Below, one piece after another: positions 34,697-43,479 of a stretch of 64,000 nucleotides of DNA (position 1 is the stretch's first letter; every line of letters starts with the position of its first letter). The position numbers were made by a program, and so were the translations under genes. The stretch spans positions 1 through 64,000 of the forward strand of contig NZ_JAYFUL010000022.1 in NCBI RefSeq assembly GCF_034928825.1, read 5' to 3'. The notes under the pieces were generated by a model. That model was not told the origin of the DNA. It was given only the letters and a program-made list of their open reading frames with translations, and did not search any database. Origin of the DNA: Arcicella aquatica. Lineage in GTDB: Bacteria > Bacteroidota > Bacteroidia > Cytophagales > Spirosomataceae.

Positions 34697-35341
34697 TTAT
34701 TTTGCAATAGAACCAACAAATAGTACTGGTTCTATTGCTTCAACACCGATGGTAGTTTCAACCATCAATGTCCACCATTTTTCAAATCCTATATCCTCGT
34801 CTTTTTTTCCATTATTTAAGTCTACCATACCTTTCCAAGCATTACAGTATAAAATGAAATTGTTCATAAATAACAATCTATATTTTAATGGTGTTGTTTC
34901 AGCAAAATGAAGCCTAATTCCTTTTTCTTTTGACAATGATAAAATAACTTGTTCGTCATCAGTTGTCAAAAAGGCAAAAGCCATAAAATTATCAGGAAGT
35001 GATACTCTCATGTTGTTTTCATCCACTACTTTCAACGTTTTCAAAATGTCTGCTGTAATAAACGACCAATAATGTTTGGTCAATGAATATAAAACTGTCC
35101 ATTTCTCAAGCATTGGCGATGATGCAAAAAGTTTGTCTTCCTCGCAAGGAAGCCACATAGCAAACTCAACATTTTTTAGTTCATTCCATTCTATAGGTTT
35201 TTGAATTGAATGCTGAAATTTGAGAATTATTTCCCCTATAGAACCATTTAATTTACTTTCTGAATCAATTTTATTTTCTGAATCAGTCTCTTGCGTACTT
35301 TCTTTTGTCGGCTTACCAAAAAGTTTTTTAAAAATGCTCAT
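34697..35341 (-). CDS. hypothetical cytosolic protein
   Basis: A 214-residue protein, no signal peptide or membrane helix. It has a charged, Glu/Lys/Ser-rich N-terminal 35 residues (FGKPTKESTQETDSENK), then a globular part with MWLPCEEDKLFASSPMLEKW and a Trp-rich stretch NAWKGM ... FEKWWTLMVE. I recognise no family. It is enclosed by the 53-bp direct repeats and is the right-most gene of the accessory island. Confidence 0.7.
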   Translation of the reverse strand: MSIFKKLFGKPTKESTQETDSENKIDSESKLNGSIGEIILKFQHSIQKPIEWNELKNVEFAMWLPCEEDKLFASSPMLEKWTVLYSLTKHYWSFITADILKTLKVVDENNMRVSLPDNFMAFAFLTTDDEQVILSLSKEKGIRLHFAETTPLKYRLLFMNNFILYCNAWKGMVDLNNGKKDEDIGFEKWWTLMVETTIGVEAIEPVLFVGSIAK

Positions 35342-35426
35342 TGTCGTTGTTTAAGGTTGTCTCTAACTTACCTATTTTATGCGAAAAGGGTATTCTCTTT
35401 CATATATTATTTAAAACTTATTTTCA

Positions 35427-35496
35427 TGAACCTAAGATAATTATTTATTTTGAAGTTTGCTCTAACTGATGGCATGACTTTGAGTCATGCCATCAG
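35427..35496 (+). repeat. 53-bp direct repeat, right copy, with hairpin
   Basis: 35427-35479 is identical to 34399-34451. Here the end of the repeat forms the left arm of a perfect hairpin CTGATGGCATGACT / AGTCATGCCATCAG (35466-35496); the left copy lacks the right arm. A partial island repeat (CCTTCGTTGGAGAAAACCGC, near 35520-35545) follows, then a few AGCT heptads at 35573-35603. Confidence 0.9.
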
Positions 35497-35671
35497 TATT
35501 TACTCAGTATATGCTTTAGCCTTCGTTGGAGAAAACCGCCAACAAGAGTAAAAACCCTTACCCTAAAAATCTCAAAGCTGAAAGCTCAAAGCTCACAACT
35601 ACCTAAATTTCCAAAACAACATCCCAATTTTCAAGTTAATATCATTAAATTAGTGTTTATTCTACTACATA

Positions 35672-36859
35672 ATGAATCAAACTCTTCCAAATACTTATCA
35701 ATATATCATTGCTGGGGGTGGCATGGCTGGACTTTCGTTGGCTTTTTATTTGAATAAAAGCTTACTGAAAAATGAGTCTATCCTTATCATCGACCGTGAT
35801 GTAAAACAGGCTAATGACCATACTTGGTGTTTTTGGGAAAAAGAAGTTAGCCCTTTTGAGGATATTATCTATAGAAAATGGAATGGGCTTTGGTTCTACG
35901 GCAAGGAAGATTTTGCCAGATTTATGGATATTGAAGAGTACACCTACAAAATGCTTCGGGGTGAAGATTTTTACCAATATATTATTCCACTCCTCAAACA
36001 AAACCCTAACATTAGTTTTTTGCAGGCTGATATTGAAAAAATTAATGGAACTACTACCTCAGCAGAGGTTCTGACCAACAAAGGTACATTTATAGCCAAT
36101 GGTTTTGTGTTTGATAGCATTACGGTGTCTAGCTTCAATAAACCCAATTACCATAATATGCTCCAACATTTTAAGGGTTGGATCATTGAAACTGCTCAAC
36201 CGAGCTTTGAACCCCAAAAACCTACGCTTTTTGATTTTAGAATAGCACAGCAAAACGAATGTAGGTTCGTATATGTTTTGCCACATTCCACAACCAAAGC
36301 ATTGGTTGAATTTACGGTTTTTTCAGATAACCTCCTCGACGAGGCTTCGTATAACAATGCCTTAAAACAATATATTCAGGAGGTTTTGAAGATTGATGAT
36401 TACCGAATCACTGAAATAGAGTCGGGCGTTATTCCCATGTCTGACGAGCCACAAGTAATTTCTCCGTCCCCAAAAGTTATCAGAATTGGTACGGCCGGTG
36501 GGTATGTTAAAGCCTCAACGGGCTATAGTTTTCAGCGTAGCCAACGATTTTTACAAAAATTAGTCTCGGATTTAGCCTTAGCCCATACTACAAATAAGCC
36601 GATAGTATTTCAAGGCAATTTCAATACAAATCGCTGGAAGGCGTTGTTGGATAGTATCCTCCTCAATGTGATGCTGCACAAGAGAATGCCTGCTGATATG
36701 ATATTCACTAAGTTATTTCAATCTAATCGTCCAGCGGATGTATTAAAGTTTCTGGATGAAGATAGTACTATCTGGCAAGACATCCTCTTGATGCAAAGTG
36801 TGCCTACTCTACCATTTATCATGGGTGCAAAAAGTGTAGTATCGGCAAAACTCTATTAA
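35672..36859 (+). CDS. crtY: lycopene cyclase (CrtY-type)
   Basis: A 395-residue flavoprotein-like enzyme that closes the ends of lycopene to beta-carotene. It has the N-terminal dinucleotide-binding motif YIIAGGGMAGLSLAFYL, the early family motif DHTWCFWEKE, and the late GTAGGYVKASTGYSFQRSQ, all characteristic of the CrtY family. No other carotenoid gene (crtB, crtI, crtZ) is in the window, so the pathway is split. The upstream 330 bp are repeats from the accessory island edge. Confidence 0.93.
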   Translation: MNQTLPNTYQYIIAGGGMAGLSLAFYLNKSLLKNESILIIDRDVKQANDHTWCFWEKEVSPFEDIIYRKWNGLWFYGKEDFARFMDIEEYTYKMLRGEDFYQYIIPLLKQNPNISFLQADIEKINGTTTSAEVLTNKGTFIANGFVFDSITVSSFNKPNYHNMLQHFKGWIIETAQPSFEPQKPTLFDFRIAQQNECRFVYVLPHSTTKALVEFTVFSDNLLDEASYNNALKQYIQEVLKIDDYRITEIESGVIPMSDEPQVISPSPKVIRIGTAGGYVKASTGYSFQRSQRFLQKLVSDLALAHTTNKPIVFQGNFNTNRWKALLDSILLNVMLHKRMPADMIFTKLFQSNRPADVLKFLDEDSTIWQDILLMQSVPTLPFIMGAKSVVSAKLY

Positions 36860-36977
36860 ATTATAGTAGTATTAGTCCTAATATTTTATGGTAATATTCG
36901 TTTTTATAGTCAATATCCTTAAATATAGACTTATTTAAAGATAATTTATCTATAAATACAGCATTCAATAAGCCAAA

Positions 36978-37008
36978 TTGTCAAATAAAAATATTAGTGA
37001 TAAATTTG
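36978..37008 (+). promoter_or_regulatory. promoter of metK
   Basis: TTG (36978-36980), 20 bp spacer, TAAATTTG (37001-37008), 36 bp before the metK ATG. No SAM-riboswitch-like structure fits in the short leader. Confidence 0.7.
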
Positions 37009-37044
37009 TGCTTTGATTGATTCACAAATTATAAAATATTCATA

Positions 37045-38325
37045 ATGGCATATCTTTTCACCTCTGAGTCGGTATCGGAAGGACACCCAGATAAAATTGC
37101 TGACCAAATCTCAGACGCCCTCATTGATAATTTCATGGCGTTTGATCCTTCTTCAAAAGTAGCGTGCGAGACCCTTGTAACCACAGGTTTAGTAGTGTTA
37201 GCAGGAGAAGTAAAAACTAATACTTATTTAGATGTTCAAACCATTGCCCGTGATGTAATCCGTAAAATCGGATATACAAAATCTGAATATATGTTCGAGG
37301 CAAATTCTTGTGGTATCATCTCTGCTATCCATGATCAATCTGCTGATATCAACCAAGGGGTTGATAGAGTAACGGCTGATGATTTTGAATCAAAAGCAAA
37401 TGCGCAAGGTGCTGGTGACCAAGGAATGATGTTTGGTTATGCAACCAAAGAAACCGACAACTATATGCCTTTGGCGTTAGATTTGGCTCACCAAATCTTG
37501 AAGGAAATGTCAGCGATTCGTAACAGCGAACCTGAATTGATTGATTACCTTCGTCCAGATGCAAAATCACAAGTAACCATTGAATATTCTGACGATAACG
37601 TTCCTCAAAGAATTGATACTATTGTTGTTTCAACACAACACGATGAATTCTCTGATGATGAATCAATGTTAGCCAAAATCAAAGCTGATATTATCAATAT
37701 TGTTATTCCAAGAGTAAAAGATAAATGTAAGCCTGAATTACAAGGTTTATTTGATGGCGACATCACTTACCACATCAACCCTACTGGTAAATTTGTAATC
37801 GGTGGTCCTCACGGAGATACAGGTTTGACAGGCCGTAAAATCATCGTAGATACTTACGGTGGAAAAGGTGCTCACGGTGGTGGTGCATTCTCGGGTAAAG
37901 ATCCTTCTAAAGTTGACCGTTCGGCGGCTTATGCTACGCGTCACGTAGCTAAAAACCTAGTGGCTGCTGGTTTGGCTGACGAAGTGTTGGTACAAGTTTC
38001 TTATGCTATCGGGGTGGCTCAGCCTTGTGGTCTTTTTGTCAATACTTATGGTACTAGCAAAGTAGGTTTAACAGACGGAGAAATCGCTCGTCAAGTTGAA
38101 GAAATCTTTGATATGCGTCCTTATGCTATCGAACAACGTTTGAAATTGCGTAACCCTATCTATTCAGAAACGGCTGCGTATGGCCACATGGGACGTACTA
38201 ACGAAATCGTGAAGAAGTCTTTCAAAGGGCCAGATGGCGTTGTTTTTGAGAAAGAGGTGGAACTTTTCACTTGGGAGAAATTAGACTACGTAGATGCTGT
38301 AAAAGCTAAATTTGGCTTAGCATAG
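37045..38325 (+). CDS. metK: S-adenosylmethionine synthetase
   Basis: A 426-residue enzyme making S-adenosylmethionine from ATP and methionine. Visible signatures: TSESVSEGHPDKIADQISDALID at the N-terminus (ATP/Mg site), GAGDQGMMFGYA in the middle, and GGGAFSGKDPSKVDRS near residue 275. Longer than the E. coli enzyme (384 residues), as is usual in Bacteroidota. Single gene with a close promoter and a perfect terminator. Confidence 0.98.
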   Translation: MAYLFTSESVSEGHPDKIADQISDALIDNFMAFDPSSKVACETLVTTGLVVLAGEVKTNTYLDVQTIARDVIRKIGYTKSEYMFEANSCGIISAIHDQSADINQGVDRVTADDFESKANAQGAGDQGMMFGYATKETDNYMPLALDLAHQILKEMSAIRNSEPELIDYLRPDAKSQVTIEYSDDNVPQRIDTIVVSTQHDEFSDDESMLAKIKADIINIVIPRVKDKCKPELQGLFDGDITYHINPTGKFVIGGPHGDTGLTGRKIIVDTYGGKGAHGGGAFSGKDPSKVDRSAAYATRHVAKNLVAAGLADEVLVQVSYAIGVAQPCGLFVNTYGTSKVGLTDGEIARQVEEIFDMRPYAIEQRLKLRNPIYSETAAYGHMGRTNEIVKKSFKGPDGVVFEKEVELFTWEKLDYVDAVKAKFGLA

Positions 38326-38342
38326 TTTAGATATTATCTATC

Positions 38343-38378
38343 AAAAAAAAAGGCATCAATCGATGCCTTTTTTTTTGA
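38343..38378 (+). terminator. terminator of metK
   Basis: AAAGGCATC / GATGCCTTT stem (38349-38370) flanked by A8 and T9, 20 bp after the stop. Confidence 0.92.
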
Positions 38379-38462
38379 TACTATATAACCATTTTTTTTT
38401 AATATTATCTAATACATCACAAGCAACATTTCCTTTATTTATACTCTATTTTTAGAAAATAA

Positions 38463-38493
38463 AAAAGGGAACTTCTTGCGAAGCTCCCCTTAA
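38463..38493 (-). terminator. terminator of the HPF gene
   Basis: On the minus strand GGGGAGCTTCGCAAGAAGTT then CCC and six T: a GC-rich hairpin 25 bp after the stop. Confidence 0.82.
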
Positions 38494-38516
38494 AGCAAAT
38501 TGCACTTACTAAAATA

Positions 38517-38867
38517 TTAACTTTCCATTGCCATCGACATCAATACGTTTCTTGTCGGATTAGCTTTATCTTGTATTCGTTCTTTAAATCTTTTAAGTTG
38601 GATTTTGAGTGCTTCAATGGCAATGTCCATTGCTTCTTCAAATGTCTTACCCTGTTCTTTTACAAAAAGCGTCCCGCCGGGTAAATTAATTTTAACTTCC
38701 AACATTTTACTTCTGACCTTCTTTGTATCCCCTTTATCTACTTTTAGAAATACTTCACCTCCAGTAATTCGGTCATAAAAGGTATCCAGTTTATTTAATT
38801 TTGACTGGATAAACTCCAATAGCTTGATGTCAGCATCGAAGTGAATTGAATGCACTTGTAATTTCAT
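38517..38867 (-). CDS. hpf: ribosome hibernation-promoting factor (HPF/RaiA family)
   Basis: A 116-residue short-form HPF. The N-terminus KLQVHSIHFDADIKLLEFIQSKLNKLDTFYDRI and the stretch FEEAMDIAIEALKIQLKRFKER are characteristic. It binds the small ribosomal subunit in starvation and keeps ribosomes inactive. No long C-terminal dimerisation domain, so it is the short type. The frame opens at GTG 38873; the ATG at 38867 is preferred. Confidence 0.92.
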   Translation of the reverse strand: MKLQVHSIHFDADIKLLEFIQSKLNKLDTFYDRITGGEVFLKVDKGDTKKVRSKMLEVKINLPGGTLFVKEQGKTFEEAMDIAIEALKIQLKRFKERIQDKANPTRNVLMSMAMES

Positions 38868-39292
38868 ACGCACTCGGTGTTTAAGTTAAACAAATTTTAA
38901 AAGAAAGCCCTCAATCAAAGCCTTTTGCTCATTGGAGCAGTTCTCTGTTTTACCTTAATGTTTCCCATTCGAATTTCACTTACGCTACACCGCTATTTTA
39001 TTGCAATCAAACAAATAAATATAATTCAACAAAAATGGGAATAAGAAACATTAAAGTCAAAACAAAGAACTCTCCGTTTTAGTCAAATAAACCCAACCGA
39101 CTAAGATAGGGTTTATAACTTATCTTGAGCTTTTTCTTAAATGAATTTCGACATTAAATTTCAATTATCCAAATGTTAAATACACATTCTTTGAATAATC
39201 AAAGTTATTGAATCCTACTATATAGTTACAGGATAATTATATTAGAAAAGTGCAAAATTTGGCTTTTAATCGGGTAAAAAACCCTTTGAAAT
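38868..39292. other. non-coding gap, nothing recognised
   Basis: About 425 bp of A/T-rich sequence between two minus-strand genes. No gene, RNA gene or strong hairpin was found; the promoter of the HPF gene must lie at its left end. Confidence 0.5.
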
Positions 39293-41026
39293 CTACAAAA
39301 ACTCGTCCAAATTAGGCTTTTCCCAGGCTACTCTCAGCACTTTCGAGTGCACATTGATCTTTTCAAAAAAGCGTTGCCAATACAGTTGCTGATTAGACAA
39401 ACTATCGGTTGGAGACTTCACTTCTATAAAACAATATTCGCCATCGTCCCACATGAATAAGTCTGGAAAACCCCGAATGTTTTCTCTTAAGTTCCTCGCC
39501 ATTTCTAGCATAATTGCACTAACTTGTTCAGACGAAAGTTTTTCTAAAACGGTCTGAATCAATGGGAAAAGTCCTCCGTACCAATCTACCAAAGGATTAG
39601 TAATGCCGTATTTTTCAAAGAAAATATTGTAAATATAAATCGACGTAGCATCTATATCTTCCAACATTTGAAGGCGCTCTTCTATCTTCTCTTTCCTCTT
39701 TTCAAAAAAAGTAGGCTTGAATAAATCAGACGGCGAACGCTGTAAGGGGTGATGGATAGACAAGGTTTCGGTATCAAAAATAATGTCCCAAAATAATAAT
39801 CCGAAGAGACTCCTCCAAAGATGGTTTTCGGTAAAAGTTGCTTTTTTATATTGTCTTTCGTAATAATCTATCACGCCCATCTCCACTTGTCTTTTCCAAA
39901 CCAAATCAATCGTGATTGACTCTGACCCGTGCAAATGCTGGGTAATGGCTTTCTTTGATTTCTTTTTTTGCAACTGTGCCTCTAAACGATTCAAATAATC
40001 TTCTGCAAAAAAGTGTTCATCTGCATTCTGAGGTTCTGCTAAAATTACCTCGCAAAGGGCTTTGGCTTCTTCCTTATTTTTAAGTTTGTCTAAAATCCGT
40101 ACTTGTCTTTCTCGGGAAGGCGACTGCTCCGTCAAGCGGAAAACTATCAGCGCTTCATCCAAGGCTTTAATCTTTTCTAAGTATGCCCCTACTTTCAATG
40201 TAAAGCGTTCAAAGGTAGGAATGGCTATTTCCGACAGTTCTTTTCCATGTGTTTCGGCCCAATCCATAAACCAATTATAAATTTCAAGGTAATCTACTTT
40301 GGTTTCTTGCATCACATAAAAATCTTCCCTCGCCAAGCTCACTTTTAGCTTATCTTCCACCTCCTGTCGGGTCTGAAAATAAGCCACCATTTTATCTTCG
40401 TCATACTTCTCATAATTCTGATAACCCAAATCGCGGGTTACGAACTCTGACATATCGCCGTGGCGCGTTCCAAAAAAGAGAAACTTTAATAGTTGTACCT
40501 CCTCTTCAAAGCATACTTTCACGACAGAGTGCTCGATGGCATGAATTTTTGAGAAATCTTTTTCATCTAATAAAAACAGTATTTCTTCCCAATCTCCCAC
40601 CTCTAAAAGCCAATCAAGCACTTCTTCTTTTTTTAAAGATGATTTGCCCTTGGTGGGTAGGTTGAGCATCTTGGCTAAAAAAATCAGCTCGGTTTTATTA
40701 AAAATATCTAGTACTTCATACGCATATTGAAGATGCTTTATTCCAAGTGGTTCTACAAAATTCTTAATAATCAAACTGTTCAGTACCGCTGGAATATTTT
40801 CAATTTCAGCATATTTCAGCTTTTCAACCCTAAAAAAAGAACCTGTTCTATTTACAAAGCGTATGTACAAACATTGCTCGTCTTCTGTTAATGCATCAAA
40901 TTGAGACAAGAATTGCTGTTCACTTTCGTTCAGAATATGTTGGTACTTTTTCTGGACAAAAGTCAATAAATATTGAAAGTATTCTAAGTAATATTTTGGA
41001 GGAAGTTCTATTCGTTCGGGAGCCAT
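39293..41026 (-). CDS. FAN1-like VRR-NUC nuclease
   Basis: A 577-residue protein resembling bacterial FAN1, a structure-specific DNA nuclease for cross-link repair. The C-terminal VRR-NUC domain has the PD-(D/E)XK signature in GFPDLFMWDDGEYCFIEVKSP (Pro-Asp then Glu-x-Lys) followed by LSNQQLYWQRFF. The N-terminal 250 residues include the DNA-binding SAP-like segment (ELIFLAKMLNLPTKGKSSLKKEEVLDWLLE). A TPR-like helical middle region precedes the nuclease domain. The frame extends to 41080, but the ATG at 41026 leaves room for a divergent promoter. mutS and radA elsewhere in the window are unrelated in position. Confidence 0.88.
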   Translation of the reverse strand: MAPERIELPPKYYLEYFQYLLTFVQKKYQHILNESEQQFLSQFDALTEDEQCLYIRFVNRTGSFFRVEKLKYAEIENIPAVLNSLIIKNFVEPLGIKHLQYAYEVLDIFNKTELIFLAKMLNLPTKGKSSLKKEEVLDWLLEVGDWEEILFLLDEKDFSKIHAIEHSVVKVCFEEEVQLLKFLFFGTRHGDMSEFVTRDLGYQNYEKYDEDKMVAYFQTRQEVEDKLKVSLAREDFYVMQETKVDYLEIYNWFMDWAETHGKELSEIAIPTFERFTLKVGAYLEKIKALDEALIVFRLTEQSPSRERQVRILDKLKNKEEAKALCEVILAEPQNADEHFFAEDYLNRLEAQLQKKKSKKAITQHLHGSESITIDLVWKRQVEMGVIDYYERQYKKATFTENHLWRSLFGLLFWDIIFDTETLSIHHPLQRSPSDLFKPTFFEKRKEKIEERLQMLEDIDATSIYIYNIFFEKYGITNPLVDWYGGLFPLIQTVLEKLSSEQVSAIMLEMARNLRENIRGFPDLFMWDDGEYCFIEVKSPTDSLSNQQLYWQRFFEKINVHSKVLRVAWEKPNLDEFL

Positions 41027-41073
41027 CAAATATTTTTTTCGTAATTTACAAAGATAAATAATCCTATTTAGGT

Positions 41074-42045
41074 ATGACAAACCAAAAAGTCCTTGAAATA
41101 TTTCTAGAGAAAGCTATTATTTCTGCACAGACAGGGCAACATATTACTGATTTTGAAGATAGCAAACCATTTTCCCTACATTACGAATTAAAACTAATAT
41201 TATATGTTGGTATATTTTTATTCAGTAGTGGCTTGGGGATAGTTATCTATCAAAATCTGGATTCTATTGGGCATACCGCTATCGTTGTCTTTATTAGTGT
41301 GTTGGTCTTGTTATGTTTTGGGTTTTCGTTTTGGAAAAGAAAAGCCTTTAGTTGGCAAGCAGTAGAACAAGACAATCCTTTTGCCGACTTTGTTTTGGTA
41401 TTAGGTTGCTTGTGTTTTCTAACGTTAGAAAGCTACCTACAATATCAATACAATTTGTTCGGAGAAAAATATGGGCTAATCACTTTTATCCCTGCTGTCG
41501 TTTTCTTTTTGGCGGCTTATGTGTTTGACCATCGAGGAGTGCTTTCTATGGCTATTACTGCCTTTGCTTCGTGGGTAGGTGTTTCTATTTCGCCTTTATC
41601 GGTATTCTCTAAAAATGATTTCTCTGCCCCTTATTTTATTTTCACTTCAATTGGTCTAGGGCTTTTTTATGTGGTAATTGGCTTGCTTGCAGAGTATAAG
41701 CAATTTAAAAAACATTTTTCATTTACTTATCTTTTGTTAGGGAGCAATTTGGCTTTAGTAGCAGGCACTGCAGGTATTTTTGAAGAACACATCAAGTACA
41801 TTTATTGCTTGATAGTATTAGCAATAAGCGCGGGTTTGTGCTATTATGCTAAAATAAAACAGTCTTATGTATTTCTATTGACGGGAGTTGTCTTTGCCTA
41901 CATCGCCCTAACCGATGTTATTTTTGATACTTTCCCTGATGACTTTCTGAGGGGTTGGTTTACAGCATTTTACTTTATTGCCTCTGGCATTGGGGTTATA
42001 TACTTGTTGTTCAACCTCAAGAAAATTCTTAAAACCTCAAATTAA
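41074..42045 (+). CDS. DUF2157 multi-pass membrane protein
   Basis: A 323-residue protein with about nine hydrophobic helices and a short cytoplasmic N-terminus. Its layout and the segment LILYVGIFLFSSGLGIVIYQN fit DUF2157. No function is known. It is five bases upstream of a second membrane protein on the same strand, and it starts 47 bp from the divergent nuclease gene. Confidence 0.78.
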   Translation: MTNQKVLEIFLEKAIISAQTGQHITDFEDSKPFSLHYELKLILYVGIFLFSSGLGIVIYQNLDSIGHTAIVVFISVLVLLCFGFSFWKRKAFSWQAVEQDNPFADFVLVLGCLCFLTLESYLQYQYNLFGEKYGLITFIPAVVFFLAAYVFDHRGVLSMAITAFASWVGVSISPLSVFSKNDFSAPYFIFTSIGLGLFYVVIGLLAEYKQFKKHFSFTYLLLGSNLALVAGTAGIFEEHIKYIYCLIVLAISAGLCYYAKIKQSYVFLLTGVVFAYIALTDVIFDTFPDDFLRGWFTAFYFIASGIGVIYLLFNLKKILKTSN

Positions 42046-42050
42046 ACCTT

Positions 42051-43223
42051 ATGAAAGCATATCAACAACAATGGATTGATTATAGCTACCTACAAGCCAA
42101 AGCTCAAAATTGGTTTGAAAAAGGCTTGCTCACTGAACAGCAAAACAATGACATCAAAAAACAGTTTGTCCTCGATTATTATCAGCCCAACGTCTTTATC
42201 AAAATAGCCTTATTCCTTTTTACAGCGTTGTGCTGTATTTTTGCTTGTTCTTTATTTTTATTACTTTTTTCAGCTTCCTCTCTAGATAGTATCTTAAAAG
42301 GTGTCACTACTTTATCTTTATTCTTTGCAGTACTAAGTGTACTTCTATTAGAGTTTTTAATTAAAGAAAAAAAGGTTTTTCAGGCGGGTATCGACAACGC
42401 TTTAATCTATTTTTCAATTGGTTCTTGTTGTACTTTCTTATATTATCAGTTAGAGTCTTCTCATTTACCTGCTTGGCTAGAATGTTTTTTCTTTCTACCC
42501 TTCTTCGTTATCGCCTATATCCGCTATGCCGATGCTTTGGTAGCCTGTGGAATTTATTTTTTGTTAATCATCACGCTAGTTGATTTTTGTCTTGAATTTA
42601 CTATCGGCAAAACTCTTTTGCCTTTCGTAATGCTGTTTTTTTCACTGGGTATGAATCGATTGGTTATGAAACTTAGTCTGCGAAAAGATTACCTTTATTA
42701 TGAGACATCATTGGATATTTTAAAAACCTTATCCATTGCATCGTTCTATCTCAGTGTTAATTATTTTATCGTTCGCGAGGGTAACGCCATGATTAATAAA
42801 GTCTTTACAAGTGTAGCCCCTCAAATTGGACTTGCTCCTCTTTTCTATTTCTTTACTACTGTTATTCCATTCGTGTATGTGTATATAGGTCTAAAAAAAC
42901 GTGACCGCACCTTCCTGATGTTAGGGTTGCTAACTTTGGCTTTTTCCTTTTTCACTTATCGACATTATTTCGGGGTAATTCCTACGGAGATTGCTTTGTT
43001 AATTTGTGGAGGGCTGATGATTGGTGGGGCATCTTTAGCCATCAACTTTTTAAAGCAACCTAAATATGGCTTCACTTATGCTCCTGACAACAACCTCGAA
43101 GGATTTAATTTAGATACTATTCTATTGGCTGAAGTAGTAAATAGTAAAATAAATACACATGATAAGCCTTTCAAATTTGGCGGAGGAAGCAGTGGCGGAG
43201 GTGGCGCAGGAAGCGAATATTGA
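42051..43223 (+). CDS. multi-pass membrane protein (DUF4401-like) with Gly/Ser tail
   Basis: A 390-residue protein with an N-terminal soluble segment (YLQAKAQNWFEKGLLTEQQNNDIKKQF), about ten membrane helices, and a C-terminal tail FGGGSSGGGGAGSEY that resembles the Gly-rich ends of TPM-domain proteins. Gene pairs of DUF2157 and DUF4401 membrane proteins occur together in other bacteria, which supports this pairing. Function unknown. Operon with the preceding gene (gap 5 bp). Confidence 0.75.
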   Translation: MKAYQQQWIDYSYLQAKAQNWFEKGLLTEQQNNDIKKQFVLDYYQPNVFIKIALFLFTALCCIFACSLFLLLFSASSLDSILKGVTTLSLFFAVLSVLLLEFLIKEKKVFQAGIDNALIYFSIGSCCTFLYYQLESSHLPAWLECFFFLPFFVIAYIRYADALVACGIYFLLIITLVDFCLEFTIGKTLLPFVMLFFSLGMNRLVMKLSLRKDYLYYETSLDILKTLSIASFYLSVNYFIVREGNAMINKVFTSVAPQIGLAPLFYFFTTVIPFVYVYIGLKKRDRTFLMLGLLTLAFSFFTYRHYFGVIPTEIALLICGGLMIGGASLAINFLKQPKYGFTYAPDNNLEGFNLDTILLAEVVNSKINTHDKPFKFGGGSSGGGGAGSEY

Positions 43224-43479
43224 CATAGCAATATTAAATATAATCATTCAATGATTATCTAAGAAAAAATACTCAAATTATTGACTTTTTTCGTGAATGA
43301 TGATGAAAAATGTATATTTGTTTTCTGAATTCGGTTTTGTTAGTAAAACCTTTAGACCGAATTTTACAAAAACATCCAAAAGGTCTTCTTTCTTGATAAA
43401 AGAGAGAAATATTTTGAAATACTTAATATTATCAAAATATTATTTTGCCATTAATAAAAAATACATAATTTAATTATCC

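Noticed and set aside
36860..37044. SAM riboswitch before metK
   Set aside because: The promoter is only 36 bp before the start codon, leaving no room for a known SAM-binding fold.
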